From positions 1-59,009 of IMG/VR virus record IMGVR_UViG_3300048063_000379: 59,009 bases of DNA. The stretch is one strand, 5' to 3'. How positions within the stretch are numbered: the stretch's first letter is position 1; every line of letters begins with the position of its first letter. The translations under genes were made by a program, and so were the position numbers. Source of the DNA: a virus. Shown piece by piece: positions 33,666 to 42,113 of this stretch. The notes beneath the pieces were generated by a model, which saw only the letters and a list, made by a program, of their open reading frames with translations, did no database searches and was not told where the DNA came from.

Positions 33666-35710
33666 GAGCAGTTTTGGTAGGTAATGATTACCTTAAAGAT
33701 AATAACGGTAATTTTAAACACTTAGAAAGTAACACTTCTGTTTTACCTTCATTTGCAAGATCCGAAGACTACTTCAACAAGTCTGTATTTGATCAGTTTC
33801 TTTTAGATAATAACATAACAAGTATTGTCATTATAGACGCTTTAGGTCCTACCTTATTACAAGATGGGTTAGACAAACAACATGACGGTAATTCTTCCCA
33901 TCAAAAGATTAGTCATATGTTATCTAATGTATATGGTGAAACTCACAATGTTAGTTTTATCAGTCAAAATCAAGATGGATCTTTACCATTGATCGAGGAT
34001 GCGGATGATAAACTAATCTTAAGAATTGCATATGACGACAATGCTTTAGTTGATGAATCATACTGTAAAGATAATTTTGGGTTTCTAAAATTGATATCTG
34101 ACAGTAATCCCAACTCATTACCTAATGTATTTTTTAATGATGGGAATGAGATTAGTGTAGATACCATAGGTACGACGATAACAGACAATGGTAACCACCC
34201 TAACTTTATTATTAAGGAAAGGTATCCTACGACCAACTATAAAAATTACCCTAAAGTATATAGAATTAATAGTGTTGAGGAATTAAACACACTTAAAAAC
34301 GGATTAAATAGTAATGAATTACTTCAGGAATATATTTGTAACACTAACGATTTAATTGACGGTAAATTAAAAACGTACAGACATATTACAATACTATACG
34401 GAAGTGACCTGTCAGTTTTAAATCCGTTCGACGTATTCTGTCATTCTAATAGGTTACCAATAACAGATGCTGTGGATTACGATGGTACAACAAATGAACT
34501 ATCTCCATGGGAGAGACCTAAGTACTTACAAAAAACAGGGTCAACGGCAGCTTCGAAACTTTATACTGGATCTGAAAACGATAATGTTAAAAAAAGTGAT
34601 GGTTCGTTAGTTAAACTAAAAGATCTTAAAGTAGGTGATAACCTCTCAAGTGTGATATTATCGGGATTAGGACCTGATGACGAATCCCATGTTAATTTTT
34701 CTTCGAATATAGATGATTTAAATAGTAGCAATATAATATATTCACCCGTATTTGATGGCCCATTTGGGGGTATGTCTTATACCAAAGAAGAAGGTTATGA
34801 TCCAACATATAATAACCCAACTACATCTAACGAATGGGGTGGTTTTGCAAATACCAATACTGAATTGTCAAATGTTACCTTTCAAGAGGGTGGTAAATTA
34901 ACATTTAATGCATCCTGTGAAGGGTCAATTGATGTTAAATTCATATTTGAGAATAACCCATATAATCATAACGGAAATGGTGATGATGATACGTTACCTA
35001 GATATAATACTGATTTAATTACAGTTAGTGGTGAGGGTGGTAAATATTCTATTGAGATCCCATCTCAAGGTTCAAACACTTTTAGTTCTTTTGTATTAAA
35101 AGTTATTACTCAGGATTCAAATATTAAAATTACCAATTTTAAAATTATTACCTACGTAAGTGGACTCACCGATACTTCAGTTAGTACTGATAGTATTATT
35201 TCCGAAGAGTCGGGATTTTTTGAACACATTATAACCTTAAGTGGGGGTAAAACATATAACTTTTTAGGTAGAAGTCAAATCCTATCATCAGGACCAAACG
35301 ATGAGTTGTATCGATTCATGATTGCGGATAATTTATTGGTTGGGTGTAAAGTAATAACAAGAGAATTGAGTGGGGGGAACCTTATTCCCGAAACGATAGT
35401 TTCTATGGGTTATAGGTACGTCCATGAAGTTGCATATAGTATAGATGTCGAAGAGGTAGATTACTATTTCAGAACAGATAGTTCTGAAACCCCTACACAA
35501 AGTGTTATTCATCACAATAAAGAACAGATTGGGTGTATGTGTTATCATAAAGAATTTGAATGGACCAATTGTAGTTGCAATAGTCCATGTGTTTATGCCA
35601 TGGGTGAATGTATGGAGGATGGTGCGTTCATAGATTGTTGTGGTTCACAACCAATGTGTTATGGAGGTTCATATTCATCGGGTCCTTGTGGTGATATAGG
35701 TAAAGAATAA
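33662..35710 (+). CDS. Hint-domain protein with beta-sandwich insert and Cys-rich tail
   Basis: 682 aa. Residues ~1-290 are an alpha/beta region of unclear family; 'NFIIKERYP' and 'NELLQEYICN' recall ATP-grasp, weakly. From ~296 a Hint (intein/hedgehog) fold begins: 'NVKKSDGSLVKLKDLKVGDNL'. It resumes after an insert with 'ADNLLVGCKVITREL', 'VHEVAYSIDVEEVDYYF' and ends 'SVIHHN' at 617-619, the block-G position. The insert (~345-505) looks like a CBM4/9-type beta-sandwich ('GGKLTFNASCEG', 'VSGEGGKYSIEIPS'). The tail has ~14 Cys. The N-side nucleophile is Ser/Thr, not Cys, and the residue after Asn619 is Lys, so splicing is unlikely but cleavage is possible. Probably virion-linked. Confidence 0.65.
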   Translation: MRAVLVGNDYLKDNNGNFKHLESNTSVLPSFARSEDYFNKSVFDQFLLDNNITSIVIIDALGPTLLQDGLDKQHDGNSSHQKISHMLSNVYGETHNVSFISQNQDGSLPLIEDADDKLILRIAYDDNALVDESYCKDNFGFLKLISDSNPNSLPNVFFNDGNEISVDTIGTTITDNGNHPNFIIKERYPTTNYKNYPKVYRINSVEELNTLKNGLNSNELLQEYICNTNDLIDGKLKTYRHITILYGSDLSVLNPFDVFCHSNRLPITDAVDYDGTTNELSPWERPKYLQKTGSTAASKLYTGSENDNVKKSDGSLVKLKDLKVGDNLSSVILSGLGPDDESHVNFSSNIDDLNSSNIIYSPVFDGPFGGMSYTKEEGYDPTYNNPTTSNEWGGFANTNTELSNVTFQEGGKLTFNASCEGSIDVKFIFENNPYNHNGNGDDDTLPRYNTDLITVSGEGGKYSIEIPSQGSNTFSSFVLKVITQDSNIKITNFKIITYVSGLTDTSVSTDSIISEESGFFEHIITLSGGKTYNFLGRSQILSSGPNDELYRFMIADNLLVGCKVITRELSGGNLIPETIVSMGYRYVHEVAYSIDVEEVDYYFRTDSSETPTQSVIHHNKEQIGCMCYHKEFEWTNCSCNSPCVYAMGECMEDGAFIDCCGSQPMCYGGSYSSGPCGDIGKE

Positions 35711-35728
35711 ATTAAAAACTAAGTTATT

Positions 35729-35872
35729 ATGTCAGAAGTAAATAAAAATACCCTTTATAACGATAAAAATCAAATTAGGCCAATTATTGATAAATCCTCT
35801 ACGGAAGATAAAACAAGTATTGAGAACCTAACTAATAGTTTTGTTCAACTAATAAAGGACAAACACCTTTAG
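35729..35872 (+). CDS. Small charged microprotein
   Basis: 47 aa: a clean frame with ATG after an A-rich spacer. Mostly polar, with 'TSIENLTNSFVQLIKDK' as a probable helix. No family. The stop overlaps the TTG of the next promoter. Confidence 0.45.
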   Translation: MSEVNKNTLYNDKNQIRPIIDKSSTEDKTSIENLTNSFVQLIKDKHL

Positions 35873-35875
35873 TAT

Positions 35876-35906
35876 TTGATTTATTAAAATATTATTCGTA
35901 TATTAT
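35876..35906 (+). promoter_or_regulatory. Bacteroidota-type promoter
   Basis: TTG at 35876-35878, 20 bp, TATATTAT at 35899-35906, 4 nt before the ATG at 35911. Confidence 0.5.
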
Positions 35907-35910
35907 TTAT

Positions 35911-36162
35911 ATGAGTAATATTGAAAAAATACATGACCAATTCCCCGAACTTGAAGTTCTTCAGGCAGATGGGTTCGATGATGCAATTGTTGGTTTAGAA
36001 CCACTAAGTGGTAAATTAATCTATGACATCTCTAAAATGATAGACGTACTTTTGGAAGAAGGTTTATCTCATGAAGATGCAATAGAGTACCTAGATTTTA
36101 ATGTACTTAACGCATATGTGGGTGAAAATACACCACTCTACATACACACCATAGAGGAATAA
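35911..36162 (+). CDS. Conserved-looking phage protein of unknown function
   Basis: 83 aa, acidic. The pattern 'GFDDAIVGLEPLSGKLIYD' ... 'GLSHEDAIEYLDFNVLNAYVGENTP' is one often seen in unannotated small proteins of large phages, implying a conserved role. The stop and the next start share base 36162. No function can be assigned. Confidence 0.6.
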   Translation: MSNIEKIHDQFPELEVLQADGFDDAIVGLEPLSGKLIYDISKMIDVLLEEGLSHEDAIEYLDFNVLNAYVGENTPLYIHTIEE

Positions 36163-36362
36163 TGGTATTCATAAGTCAAACATACAAGAAGGCAATTAAA
36201 GTTATTGATAGTTGTGAAAATGAAGAACAACTAAAGGGGGCATCAAATTATGTGACCCTATTTAAGAATTACTTTGAAAAATTGGGATCTGACGACCAAC
36301 TAATAGAAATTTATTATTCAGAACTTAAAAATAAAATACTAACTAGATTAGATGAAAATTAA
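36162..36362 (+). CDS. Small helical protein
   Basis: 66 aa, helical, with 'TYKKAIKVIDSCENEEQLKG' and 'NYFEKLGSDDQLIEIYYSEL' suggesting a two- or three-helix bundle. It overlaps rfbC by 11 nt. Unknown. Confidence 0.5.
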   Translation: MVFISQTYKKAIKVIDSCENEEQLKGASNYVTLFKNYFEKLGSDDQLIEIYYSELKNKILTRLDEN

Positions 36363-36894
36363 AAGTACTGACATAAAAGACTGTTACATAATAGAGTCTG
36401 ATAAATATGTAGATAATAGGGGACACTTCCAAGTACCCTTTAATGTCGGTGAATTTAACCAAAAGACGGGAATCACGTTTAAGTTCATCCAAGAGAACGA
36501 GTCATTTTCGGAAAAAAATGTTATTAGAGGATTACATTTTCAAAAACCCCCATTCGAACAATCTAAGTTGGTTAGGTGTATTTATGGTGGTGTAACTGAT
36601 GTTATATTAGACATTAGAAAAGACTCCCCAACGTATGGGAGGGTGGTAAAGGTAGAGTTAAAAGGGGGTGATTTACAATCTGTTTTTGTACCTAAAGGTT
36701 GTGCACATGGGTTCTCCACACAATCAAGAGCGGTTTTTAATTATAAAGTTGACAATGTCTATTCTAAAGATAGTGAGGGTGGTGTGATATATAATGACCC
36801 CGAGTTAAATATAGATTGGAATGTGGGTAAAAAACCTAAAATATCTGACAAGGATTTATTACTACCCTTTTTCAAAGATTTAGATATTTATTAG
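36352..36894 (+). CDS. rfbC: dTDP-4-dehydrorhamnose 3,5-epimerase
   Basis: 180 aa, full length. 'DNRGHFQVPFN' (the DxRG start), 'FIQENESFSEKNVIRGLHFQ' with the catalytic His in RGLHFQ, 'DVILDIRKDSPTYGRV', 'VFVPKGCAHGFST' and 'YNDPELNIDW' are all RfbC hallmarks. It epimerises dTDP-4-keto-6-deoxyglucose on the way to dTDP-rhamnose. No RmlA, B or D is visible in the window; the SDR at 20203 might act as a partner, or the host supplies the rest. It lies 12 kb from the glycosyltransferase operon. Confidence 0.92.
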   Translation: MKIKSTDIKDCYIIESDKYVDNRGHFQVPFNVGEFNQKTGITFKFIQENESFSEKNVIRGLHFQKPPFEQSKLVRCIYGGVTDVILDIRKDSPTYGRVVKVELKGGDLQSVFVPKGCAHGFSTQSRAVFNYKVDNVYSKDSEGGVIYNDPELNIDWNVGKKPKISDKDLLLPFFKDLDIY

Positions 36895-36906
36895 TAAACA
36901 ATTATT

Positions 36907-37176
36907 ATGTCAAAAGTCATTAAATTAAAACAAGAGGATCTTGAGAAGTTAGTTCAGGATGTAATTAACGAACAAGAAGAGTGGAAAGGTTCCACTGATC
37001 CTGAGATAATGCAAATGGGACAACAAGGACCTGAGGAAATGGGGGACGAACCAGAAAGTGTGGAAAGTGACGAAGATGGTGTTCCACTTAAATTAGGTAA
37101 AGACGATAAAGGTAATTATTTTGTCTTTAAAGACGACGGATCGGAATCACCAACAGTATTCAAAATAAATAAGTAA
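36907..37176 (+). CDS. Small acidic protein with leader-like N-terminus
   Basis: 89 aa. The N-terminus 'KLKQEDLEKLVQDVINEQ' is an amphipathic helix ending in N-E-Q, shared in style with proteins at 42373-43830 and the tail of 31348-32925. After it the chain is very acidic (about residues 26-60) and then beta-like. It could be a head-core or scaffold-associated protein; this rests on the leader alone. A terminator follows. Confidence 0.5.
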   Translation: MSKVIKLKQEDLEKLVQDVINEQEEWKGSTDPEIMQMGQQGPEEMGDEPESVESDEDGVPLKLGKDDKGNYFVFKDDGSESPTVFKINK

Positions 37177-37179
37177 TAT

Positions 37180-37207
37180 AAACCCCACACAGTGGGGTTT
37201 CTTATTT
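37180..37207 (+). terminator. Intrinsic terminator
   Basis: AAACCCCAC (37180-37188) pairs with GTGGGGTTT (37192-37200) across a 3-nt loop, followed by a T-rich stretch. It ends the transcript carrying rfbC and the acidic protein gene. Confidence 0.8.
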
Positions 37208-37228
37208 AAAATCAAACTATTTATCAAT

Positions 37229-38068
37229 ATGAAGTTATCTTCTCTTTATGAGGAATTGAGCACTAGAAAAGTTCAAGCAATACTAAAACGTAATCCTGAT
37301 TTTTTCCAAAACAGAGTTAGGTTTGTTTTGGGTGCAAATAATGGTGTGTTTGATTTTGAGATACATATAAGTCCTGAAGATATTGGTGACTATGTTGGTG
37401 GTGACTACAACATACGTAGTTACACAACTAAAGATAATAGAAAAGTCGACATTGGACTTTTTGAGACCATATTAGATGGTGATATTTGGGATATTTATGA
37501 AAACTACCATTACGATGGGGATTGGGAGTCAGTTTTAGATTATTATTTAAGTCCCGAAAATGAAGAGAAAATTAAAGATATTATCAATAAACTAATTAAG
37601 AGAGAAGGTAAGGAAATAGAGGACCATGAGGGAGAGTCTTTACAGGACTTAATTGAACAGTACGACACTGAAGACCACATTAAAGGTATTCTAAGAGAAT
37701 GTTTGAGTAGTGCACAGGCTGACGATTATGTTAATTACCTAAAAGACCAATTAAGAGAATGTTTGATGGAATATGGGGATATAAAAAGTTTTGACCATGA
37801 AGGGGTTACACTTAAAATAAAATTCTCAACAATGATGGATATGTTAGGTCAAGATATTGATGATGTAGACGTAATAGATAAAATGGACGAAGATTGTGGT
37901 TACGACCCTAAATGTTATTTCGAGGAAATGTTTTATAAAAACACTTACGACTCACCTAAGTTTAGTCCTGATGATAGATATCAAGGTGATGCTAGTAACG
38001 AGAACGTTAATGATATGATTAACGATAGATTGGGAGAGGTTGAGTATGATTATAAATTAGAGGGATGA
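37229..38068 (+). CDS. Unknown acidic protein, paired with WCTA-motif protein
   Basis: 279 aa, rich in Asp and Glu. The N-terminus 'MKLSSLYEELSTRKVQAILK' is a short amphipathic helix. 'FDFEIHISPEDIGDYVGGDY' follows, then a helical core with repeated 'RECLSSAQADDYV' / 'RECLMEYGDI' segments. No catalytic signature. The stop overlaps the following gene's start by 4 nt. A TATTTAT motif precedes it after the terminator, so it probably opens a late transcript. Confidence 0.55.
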   Translation: MKLSSLYEELSTRKVQAILKRNPDFFQNRVRFVLGANNGVFDFEIHISPEDIGDYVGGDYNIRSYTTKDNRKVDIGLFETILDGDIWDIYENYHYDGDWESVLDYYLSPENEEKIKDIINKLIKREGKEIEDHEGESLQDLIEQYDTEDHIKGILRECLSSAQADDYVNYLKDQLRECLMEYGDIKSFDHEGVTLKIKFSTMMDMLGQDIDDVDVIDKMDEDCGYDPKCYFEEMFYKNTYDSPKFSPDDRYQGDASNENVNDMINDRLGEVEYDYKLEG

Positions 38069-39888
38069 AGTTAATAGAAACAATTTACGAACTTATTCTT
38101 GAGGCGAGACCAAAAGAAATATACAAAAAATACTATTCAGATATAGAATGGAATGTGTTTCTTAACATAATAAGTTTAGACCCCAAAACAAAACTTAAAC
38201 AAATACCAGAAGACTACGAAATACTAAAGATTGGTAAGTACGCTAAGTTACTTATTAAAATGTTTAAATCGAATAAACTAAAACCAGAGGATTATCCAAA
38301 GGCAAAAGAGTATCTTACGTTAGTCTACAAACATCAAGTACCTGTCGATGTGAACAAAGTAAAAGAATTAGGTGACCTATATACCCTCGTGGAGAAATAC
38401 TATGTTAAGGATGGGGACCGTAATTACTTTGATGTGGTTAATACTTTAACTGATTCTGATCATAAACTATTAATGAGTGGTGAGAAATGGATCATATACA
38501 CCCCAACAACTGAGAAAGGTGCCGCTTACTTAGGTCACGGAACACAATGGTGTACTGCATGGGGACCATATTCGACGAATGACCAATATAAAGGTCGTAG
38601 TAACCACTTCTCACAACATAATAACAAAGGAAGTCTATATGTTATTGTGAAAAGGGACGAACCAACACAGAAATTTCAGTTCCATTTTGAAACTAAACAA
38701 TTTATGAATCCCGCGGATAGAGGAATTTCCACTTCAGATTTCTTTAACAAACATAGGGAAGTTACAAAATACTTCTTCCCATCATTGTTTGATGACACAC
38801 CAGTCGACAGTACTGAATTAGACAGAATGGATTTCTTAGGTTATGTGGATGTGGCCACATTAACTGAAAAAGAGATTGGGGACACCGACAATAAGTTGGT
38901 AGAAATACTAATTAATAACAATGGTGACGAACTTATTGAAAAACTAAATGAGGGGTCATTTATTAACGACGGTAATGTATTAGATGTGTCGTCGGACCAA
39001 CGAGACAATAATAGAATAATATTTACACTTAGTGAGATAGGTGATGACGTTGAAACGACAAAATATGCGTTAGATGGGTATAAGTCCGCTTCAGGTCATT
39101 ATTCAGATCACGGGGAATACCTTAGGAGTGACATAACAGATACTGACGAAGATCAGCAAAAAGAAATATTAACACCAATACTCGAAGCATTCTACGATAA
39201 AAATTATATCCCTTATGCAAACAGTCGTGATGAATTTATTAAGAAAATAAGTTTTACGTATTTTGATGAACTTATTAATGATCTTGCGGATGAATACTCT
39301 CAATTAAATGAAGAGGGTGTTAGGTCTGCAAATGAAGTTAAAGAGAATGAGATAACGAAATATATAGACATTGATGAAGATCGTAATAGTCATGACATAT
39401 ACATACCGGTAATGAGGTTAGCTCTGTTTATATCCAAAGAAAATATTACACAAATAACCGATTGTGAGAGTTTATTTGATGCATATGTTGATAGTAAAGA
39501 TCTTAACTATGAGTACGAGAACCCAATGTGGGAAATTCCATTAGAACAAGTATCACTTAAAGATATGGAAACCCATATCGAGGGTTACTCATCTAAATTA
39601 GAAGAAGAATTTGAATCACATCCCGAATGTGAAAAATCAAGAAACGAGTTACAAGAAATACTAAATAAGTATTTTAAAAAATATGGTGGTTATAATACAA
39701 TATACCGTTTTAATAACGAACATGTACAGGTAACAATACAAGATAAATTCGATTGTGAAAAGAATGGTGTACCTGTAGAGGTTATAATCGAAGAGAAAGG
39801 TGAACAAAAAAGAGAACGATACACAGGTACTATCTCAATTGAGAAAGTGAAAGAATACATTTCCATGGAACCCCTTATGGAAGAATAA
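38065..39888 (+). CDS. Large protein with GTQWCTA motif and MKLIETIYELILEA leader
   Basis: 607 aa. The first 14 residues (MKLIETIYELILEA) resemble T4 capsid-targeting leaders, with a possible L-x-E|A protease site. Residues ~141-215 hold 'GHGTQWCTAWGPYS' (Cys163), 'NNKGSLYVIVKRDEPTQKFQFHFE' and 'FMNPADRGIS', a module found in other large-phage proteins. Its Cys-then-strand layout is like the PcfJ core. The remaining ~380 residues are acidic and helical. It may be an internal head protein delivered with DNA; this is a hypothesis. It is coupled to the preceding gene. Confidence 0.55.
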   Translation: MKLIETIYELILEARPKEIYKKYYSDIEWNVFLNIISLDPKTKLKQIPEDYEILKIGKYAKLLIKMFKSNKLKPEDYPKAKEYLTLVYKHQVPVDVNKVKELGDLYTLVEKYYVKDGDRNYFDVVNTLTDSDHKLLMSGEKWIIYTPTTEKGAAYLGHGTQWCTAWGPYSTNDQYKGRSNHFSQHNNKGSLYVIVKRDEPTQKFQFHFETKQFMNPADRGISTSDFFNKHREVTKYFFPSLFDDTPVDSTELDRMDFLGYVDVATLTEKEIGDTDNKLVEILINNNGDELIEKLNEGSFINDGNVLDVSSDQRDNNRIIFTLSEIGDDVETTKYALDGYKSASGHYSDHGEYLRSDITDTDEDQQKEILTPILEAFYDKNYIPYANSRDEFIKKISFTYFDELINDLADEYSQLNEEGVRSANEVKENEITKYIDIDEDRNSHDIYIPVMRLALFISKENITQITDCESLFDAYVDSKDLNYEYENPMWEIPLEQVSLKDMETHIEGYSSKLEEEFESHPECEKSRNELQEILNKYFKKYGGYNTIYRFNNEHVQVTIQDKFDCEKNGVPVEVIIEEKGEQKRERYTGTISIEKVKEYISMEPLMEE

Positions 39889-39921
39889 TTAGTATATTCT
39901 AAAAATATTCTTAGAATTTAG

Positions 39922-39951
39922 TTGTATATAATAAAATAATTATTATCTTTG
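39922..39951 (+). promoter_or_regulatory. Bacteroidota-type promoter
   Basis: TTG at 39922-39924, 19 bp, TATCTTTG at 39944-39951, matching TAnnTTTG exactly. 27 nt before the ATG at 39979. Confidence 0.7.
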
Positions 39952-39978
39952 TCAGTATAAAGGTAAAAATTATATATC

Positions 39979-40266
39979 ATGACAATTAAAGAAATTCAAT
40001 TCGAACCCCACCAAGTAGGTGGATTCAAATCCAAAACTAACATTAAAGATAATATAGATATCTCCATTGTATGTGGTCAGTTTTTCTACTGTTCACCGAG
40101 AGCTAACCTATCACATCCACTTGAATACGATTCTTATGAGATTGCCATTTTTAGAGATGGTGAGTTCACAAGGGAATTCTATGACGAGTTTCATGATGAT
40201 GATGTAGTCGGATATATAAGTGAAGATGAAATTACAAGTTTAATTAATAAAATAAAAAAATCATGA
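39979..40266 (+). CDS. Small phage protein of unknown function
   Basis: 95 aa. 'DISIVCGQFFYCSPRANL' followed by 'YDSYEIAIFRDGEF' suggests a small beta-rich fold, and the end is helical and acidic/basic (SEDEITSLINKIKKS). It has its own promoter. ATGA overlap with the next microprotein gene. Confidence 0.6.
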   Translation: MTIKEIQFEPHQVGGFKSKTNIKDNIDISIVCGQFFYCSPRANLSHPLEYDSYEIAIFRDGEFTREFYDEFHDDDVVGYISEDEITSLINKIKKS

Positions 40267-40373
40267 TACCAAAATTCGAAGATTTAAATCCAAAACTACA
40301 AGGGTTCGTAATAGGTGTGGGAGTTACACTACTTACGGTTTTTACTACGGGAATATACTTAACACATTTTTAA
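40263..40373 (+). CDS. Single-pass membrane microprotein
   Basis: 36 aa: a 14-residue polar N-terminus, then one hydrophobic helix (about residues 15-33, VIGVGVTLLTVFTTGIYL). Coupled to the preceding gene through ATGA and one base from the next ATG. Unknown role at the membrane. Confidence 0.55.
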   Translation: MIPKFEDLNPKLQGFVIGVGVTLLTVFTTGIYLTHF

Positions 40374-40374
40374 A

Positions 40375-40860
40375 ATGACATTATTTAATAATCTTAGATA
40401 CAAAATATTCTGTGATATGGATGGTGTTCTTGTCGATTTCGAGAAGGGTTACTTAGAACTCACAGGTTTAGATATATCAGGTCAGTGGCACACCACACCT
40501 GAATTTTGGAACCCCATAAATGAAAAAGGTCAAGAGTTTTGGGACAATTTAGAATGGATGAAGGACGGTAAAAAATTATGGTCCTATATTGAAGAATACT
40601 ATCCCGTACTATTGTCCTCCCCATCTCGTAACGGATACGGATCTAGAAAAGGTAAAAACTCTTGGGTTAATAGAGAGTTACCGGGAGTACCACTTCTATT
40701 GGAGTACTCAAACAATAAAAAGAAGTATGCGGGTGAAGACTGTATATTAATTGATGATAGGGATTCTAATATAGAACAGTGGATATCTAATGGTGGTATA
40801 GGTATTTTACATAAAGATTTTGATACTACCGTAATTGAATTAGAAAAATTAGGATTATGA
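40375..40860 (+). CDS. HAD-family 5'-nucleotidase-like phosphatase
   Basis: 161 aa. Motif I is 'IFCDMDGVLVDFEKGY' with nucleophile Asp14 and Asp16. 'LLSSPSRNGYGSRKGKNSWV' holds motifs II/III (Ser and Lys), and 'DCILIDDRDSNIEQW' is motif IV. The layout is that of 5'(3')-deoxyribonucleotidases and related phage nucleotidases. It would dephosphorylate nucleotides and tune the dNTP pool alongside ThyA. ATGA overlap with the downstream PH-domain gene. Confidence 0.8.
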   Translation: MTLFNNLRYKIFCDMDGVLVDFEKGYLELTGLDISGQWHTTPEFWNPINEKGQEFWDNLEWMKDGKKLWSYIEEYYPVLLSSPSRNGYGSRKGKNSWVNRELPGVPLLLEYSNNKKKYAGEDCILIDDRDSNIEQWISNGGIGILHKDFDTTVIELEKLGL

Positions 40861-41318
40861 TTAATAACACAAATAGTTTTCAAACAAATTTAAATGGATC
40901 GTCAGTCGATAAACCATCACAATGGATAAAAATACATTGGTTTGTATTGGCCATAGGTGTAACATATTTCTCACCAGAATTTGGTTTAATCCCTTTGGTA
41001 ATATGGTTATACCATGTAGTTGACCTATACTTTTGGTCATGGACATATACCTCAGATTCCGTTATTGAGAGAAGGGGTATATTAAACGTGAATACAGAAG
41101 AGATACAATACTTTAGAATAAAAGACGTTCAATTGTATGAACCATTTCTATATAGGTTAGTCGGGTTGTCTAAAATCATTTTAATCACCTCAGACGAAAC
41201 AAAACCAATTATAGTACTCAATGGTATCGAAGATGGAAAAGGTAAGCGAGAGATGTTTAAAACGTTCGCCCTGAAGTCGAGAAGGTCTGAAGGTATACGT
41301 GAATTTGATATTAGATAA
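40857..41318 (+). CDS. Membrane protein with bacterial PH domain (bPH_2-like)
   Basis: 153 aa. Two hydrophobic helices (about residues 24-60) are followed by a YdbS/DUF304-like PH domain: 'TSDSVIERRGILNVNTEEIQ', 'FRIKDVQLYEPFLYRLVGLS', 'KIILITSDETKPIIVLNGI'. Such proteins sit in the inner membrane with the PH domain in the cytoplasm. The function is unknown even in cells; a role in phage takeover of the membrane is speculative. Confidence 0.7.
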   Translation: MINNTNSFQTNLNGSSVDKPSQWIKIHWFVLAIGVTYFSPEFGLIPLVIWLYHVVDLYFWSWTYTSDSVIERRGILNVNTEEIQYFRIKDVQLYEPFLYRLVGLSKIILITSDETKPIIVLNGIEDGKGKREMFKTFALKSRRSEGIREFDIR

Positions 41319-41337
41319 AAAATTATGTATATTTATT

Positions 41338-41541
41338 ATGAAACAGGTATTAACCATGATTTATTTAAGTTCGGTTGACTCGTACTATGATCAACAAACA
41401 GGTCTTGTTTATGTATGTAAATCAAAATCATGTAGGGACACCAATGAAGGTATAATACTAAAAGAGATGAAGGAGCAATGGTGGGAAAGTCTCACATCTT
41501 CAGATCTATCAAGGATCCACTCAAATGGGGGTTTGTATTAA
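41338..41541 (+). CDS. Small protein before methylglyoxal synthase gene
   Basis: 67 aa from the ATG at 41338; ATGs at 41299 and 41356 are alternatives. 'DQQTGLVYVCKSKSCRDTNEG' holds two Cys and may bind metal; the rest is helical. The stop directly abuts the mgsA start, so the two are probably coupled. Confidence 0.5.
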   Translation: MKQVLTMIYLSSVDSYYDQQTGLVYVCKSKSCRDTNEGIILKEMKEQWWESLTSSDLSRIHSNGGLY

Positions 41542-41925
41542 ATGAAATTTGCACTTATAGCACACGATAACAAAAAGGCGGACATGGTCGCATTTGTGTC
41601 AAAAAGATTACCATTTTTTAATAGGGAAGATGTAGATATAGTAACTACGGGAACAACAGGTAAACACTGTAAACATGCCGGTATTAAGAATTTAGAGACA
41701 GTAAATTCAGGACCACTTGGTGGAGACGCTGAGATTGCCACTAAAGTCGTTAATGGTGAAATAACGGGTGTCATATTTATGAGAGACCCTTTAGATAAAC
41801 ATCCACATGATGTTGATATCAGTATGTTGATGAGGTTATGTGATGTTCACAATGTCCCACTCGCAACAAACTACAAAACTGCGAGTATCCTTATTAAGTG
41901 GTTTAAGATGAACAACGTAAAATAA
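41542..41925 (+). CDS. mgsA: Methylglyoxal synthase
   Basis: 127 aa. Family hallmarks in order: 'ALIAHDNKK' (Asp9), 'TTGTTGKHC', 'SGPLGGDAE' with the catalytic Asp62, 'VIFMRDPLDKHPHDVDI' with Asp82, His89 and Asp92, 'LMRLCDVHNVPLATN'. By alignment in the head, Asp62, His89 and Asp92 correspond to Asp71, His98 and Asp101 of E. coli MgsA. It turns dihydroxyacetone phosphate into methylglyoxal plus phosphate, bypassing lower glycolysis and releasing phosphate. It is shorter than E. coli MgsA (152 aa) at the C-terminus but has all active-site residues. Confidence 0.9.
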   Translation: MKFALIAHDNKKADMVAFVSKRLPFFNREDVDIVTTGTTGKHCKHAGIKNLETVNSGPLGGDAEIATKVVNGEITGVIFMRDPLDKHPHDVDISMLMRLCDVHNVPLATNYKTASILIKWFKMNNVK

Positions 41926-41929
41926 TTAT

Positions 41930-42025
41930 ATGTTTGAGTACCTCTTCAATTTGTTTTTGGGTGGAAGTTTTTTCCTAATCATTATATTCTTGATTAAGAG
42001 TATTAAGAGTGATAAGAAAAAATAA
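41930..42025 (+). CDS. Single-pass membrane microprotein
   Basis: 31 aa: 'MFEYLFNLFLGGSFFLIIIF' as one hydrophobic helix, then a basic tail (KSIKSDKKK), the classic inside-positive topology of phage membrane microproteins. 4 nt after mgsA. Confidence 0.5.
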   Translation: MFEYLFNLFLGGSFFLIIIFLIKSIKSDKKK

Positions 42026-42060
42026 TCACTAGTATATATTAAAAATTTTTAGTATTTTGT

Positions 42061-42089
42061 TTGTATATTCAAAAATATTGTTATCTTTG
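42061..42089 (+). promoter_or_regulatory. Bacteroidota-type promoter
   Basis: TTG at 42061-42063, 18 bp, TATCTTTG at 42082-42089, exact TAnnTTTG. 24 nt before the lipoprotein ATG. Confidence 0.72.
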
Positions 42090-42113
42090 TATAAGAATAA
42101 AAAATTAAATATT

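Noticed and set aside
33662-35710. Functional self-splicing intein
   Set aside because: The residue after the terminal Asn is Lys and the N-side residue is not Cys, and the flanks do not form one recognisable host protein.
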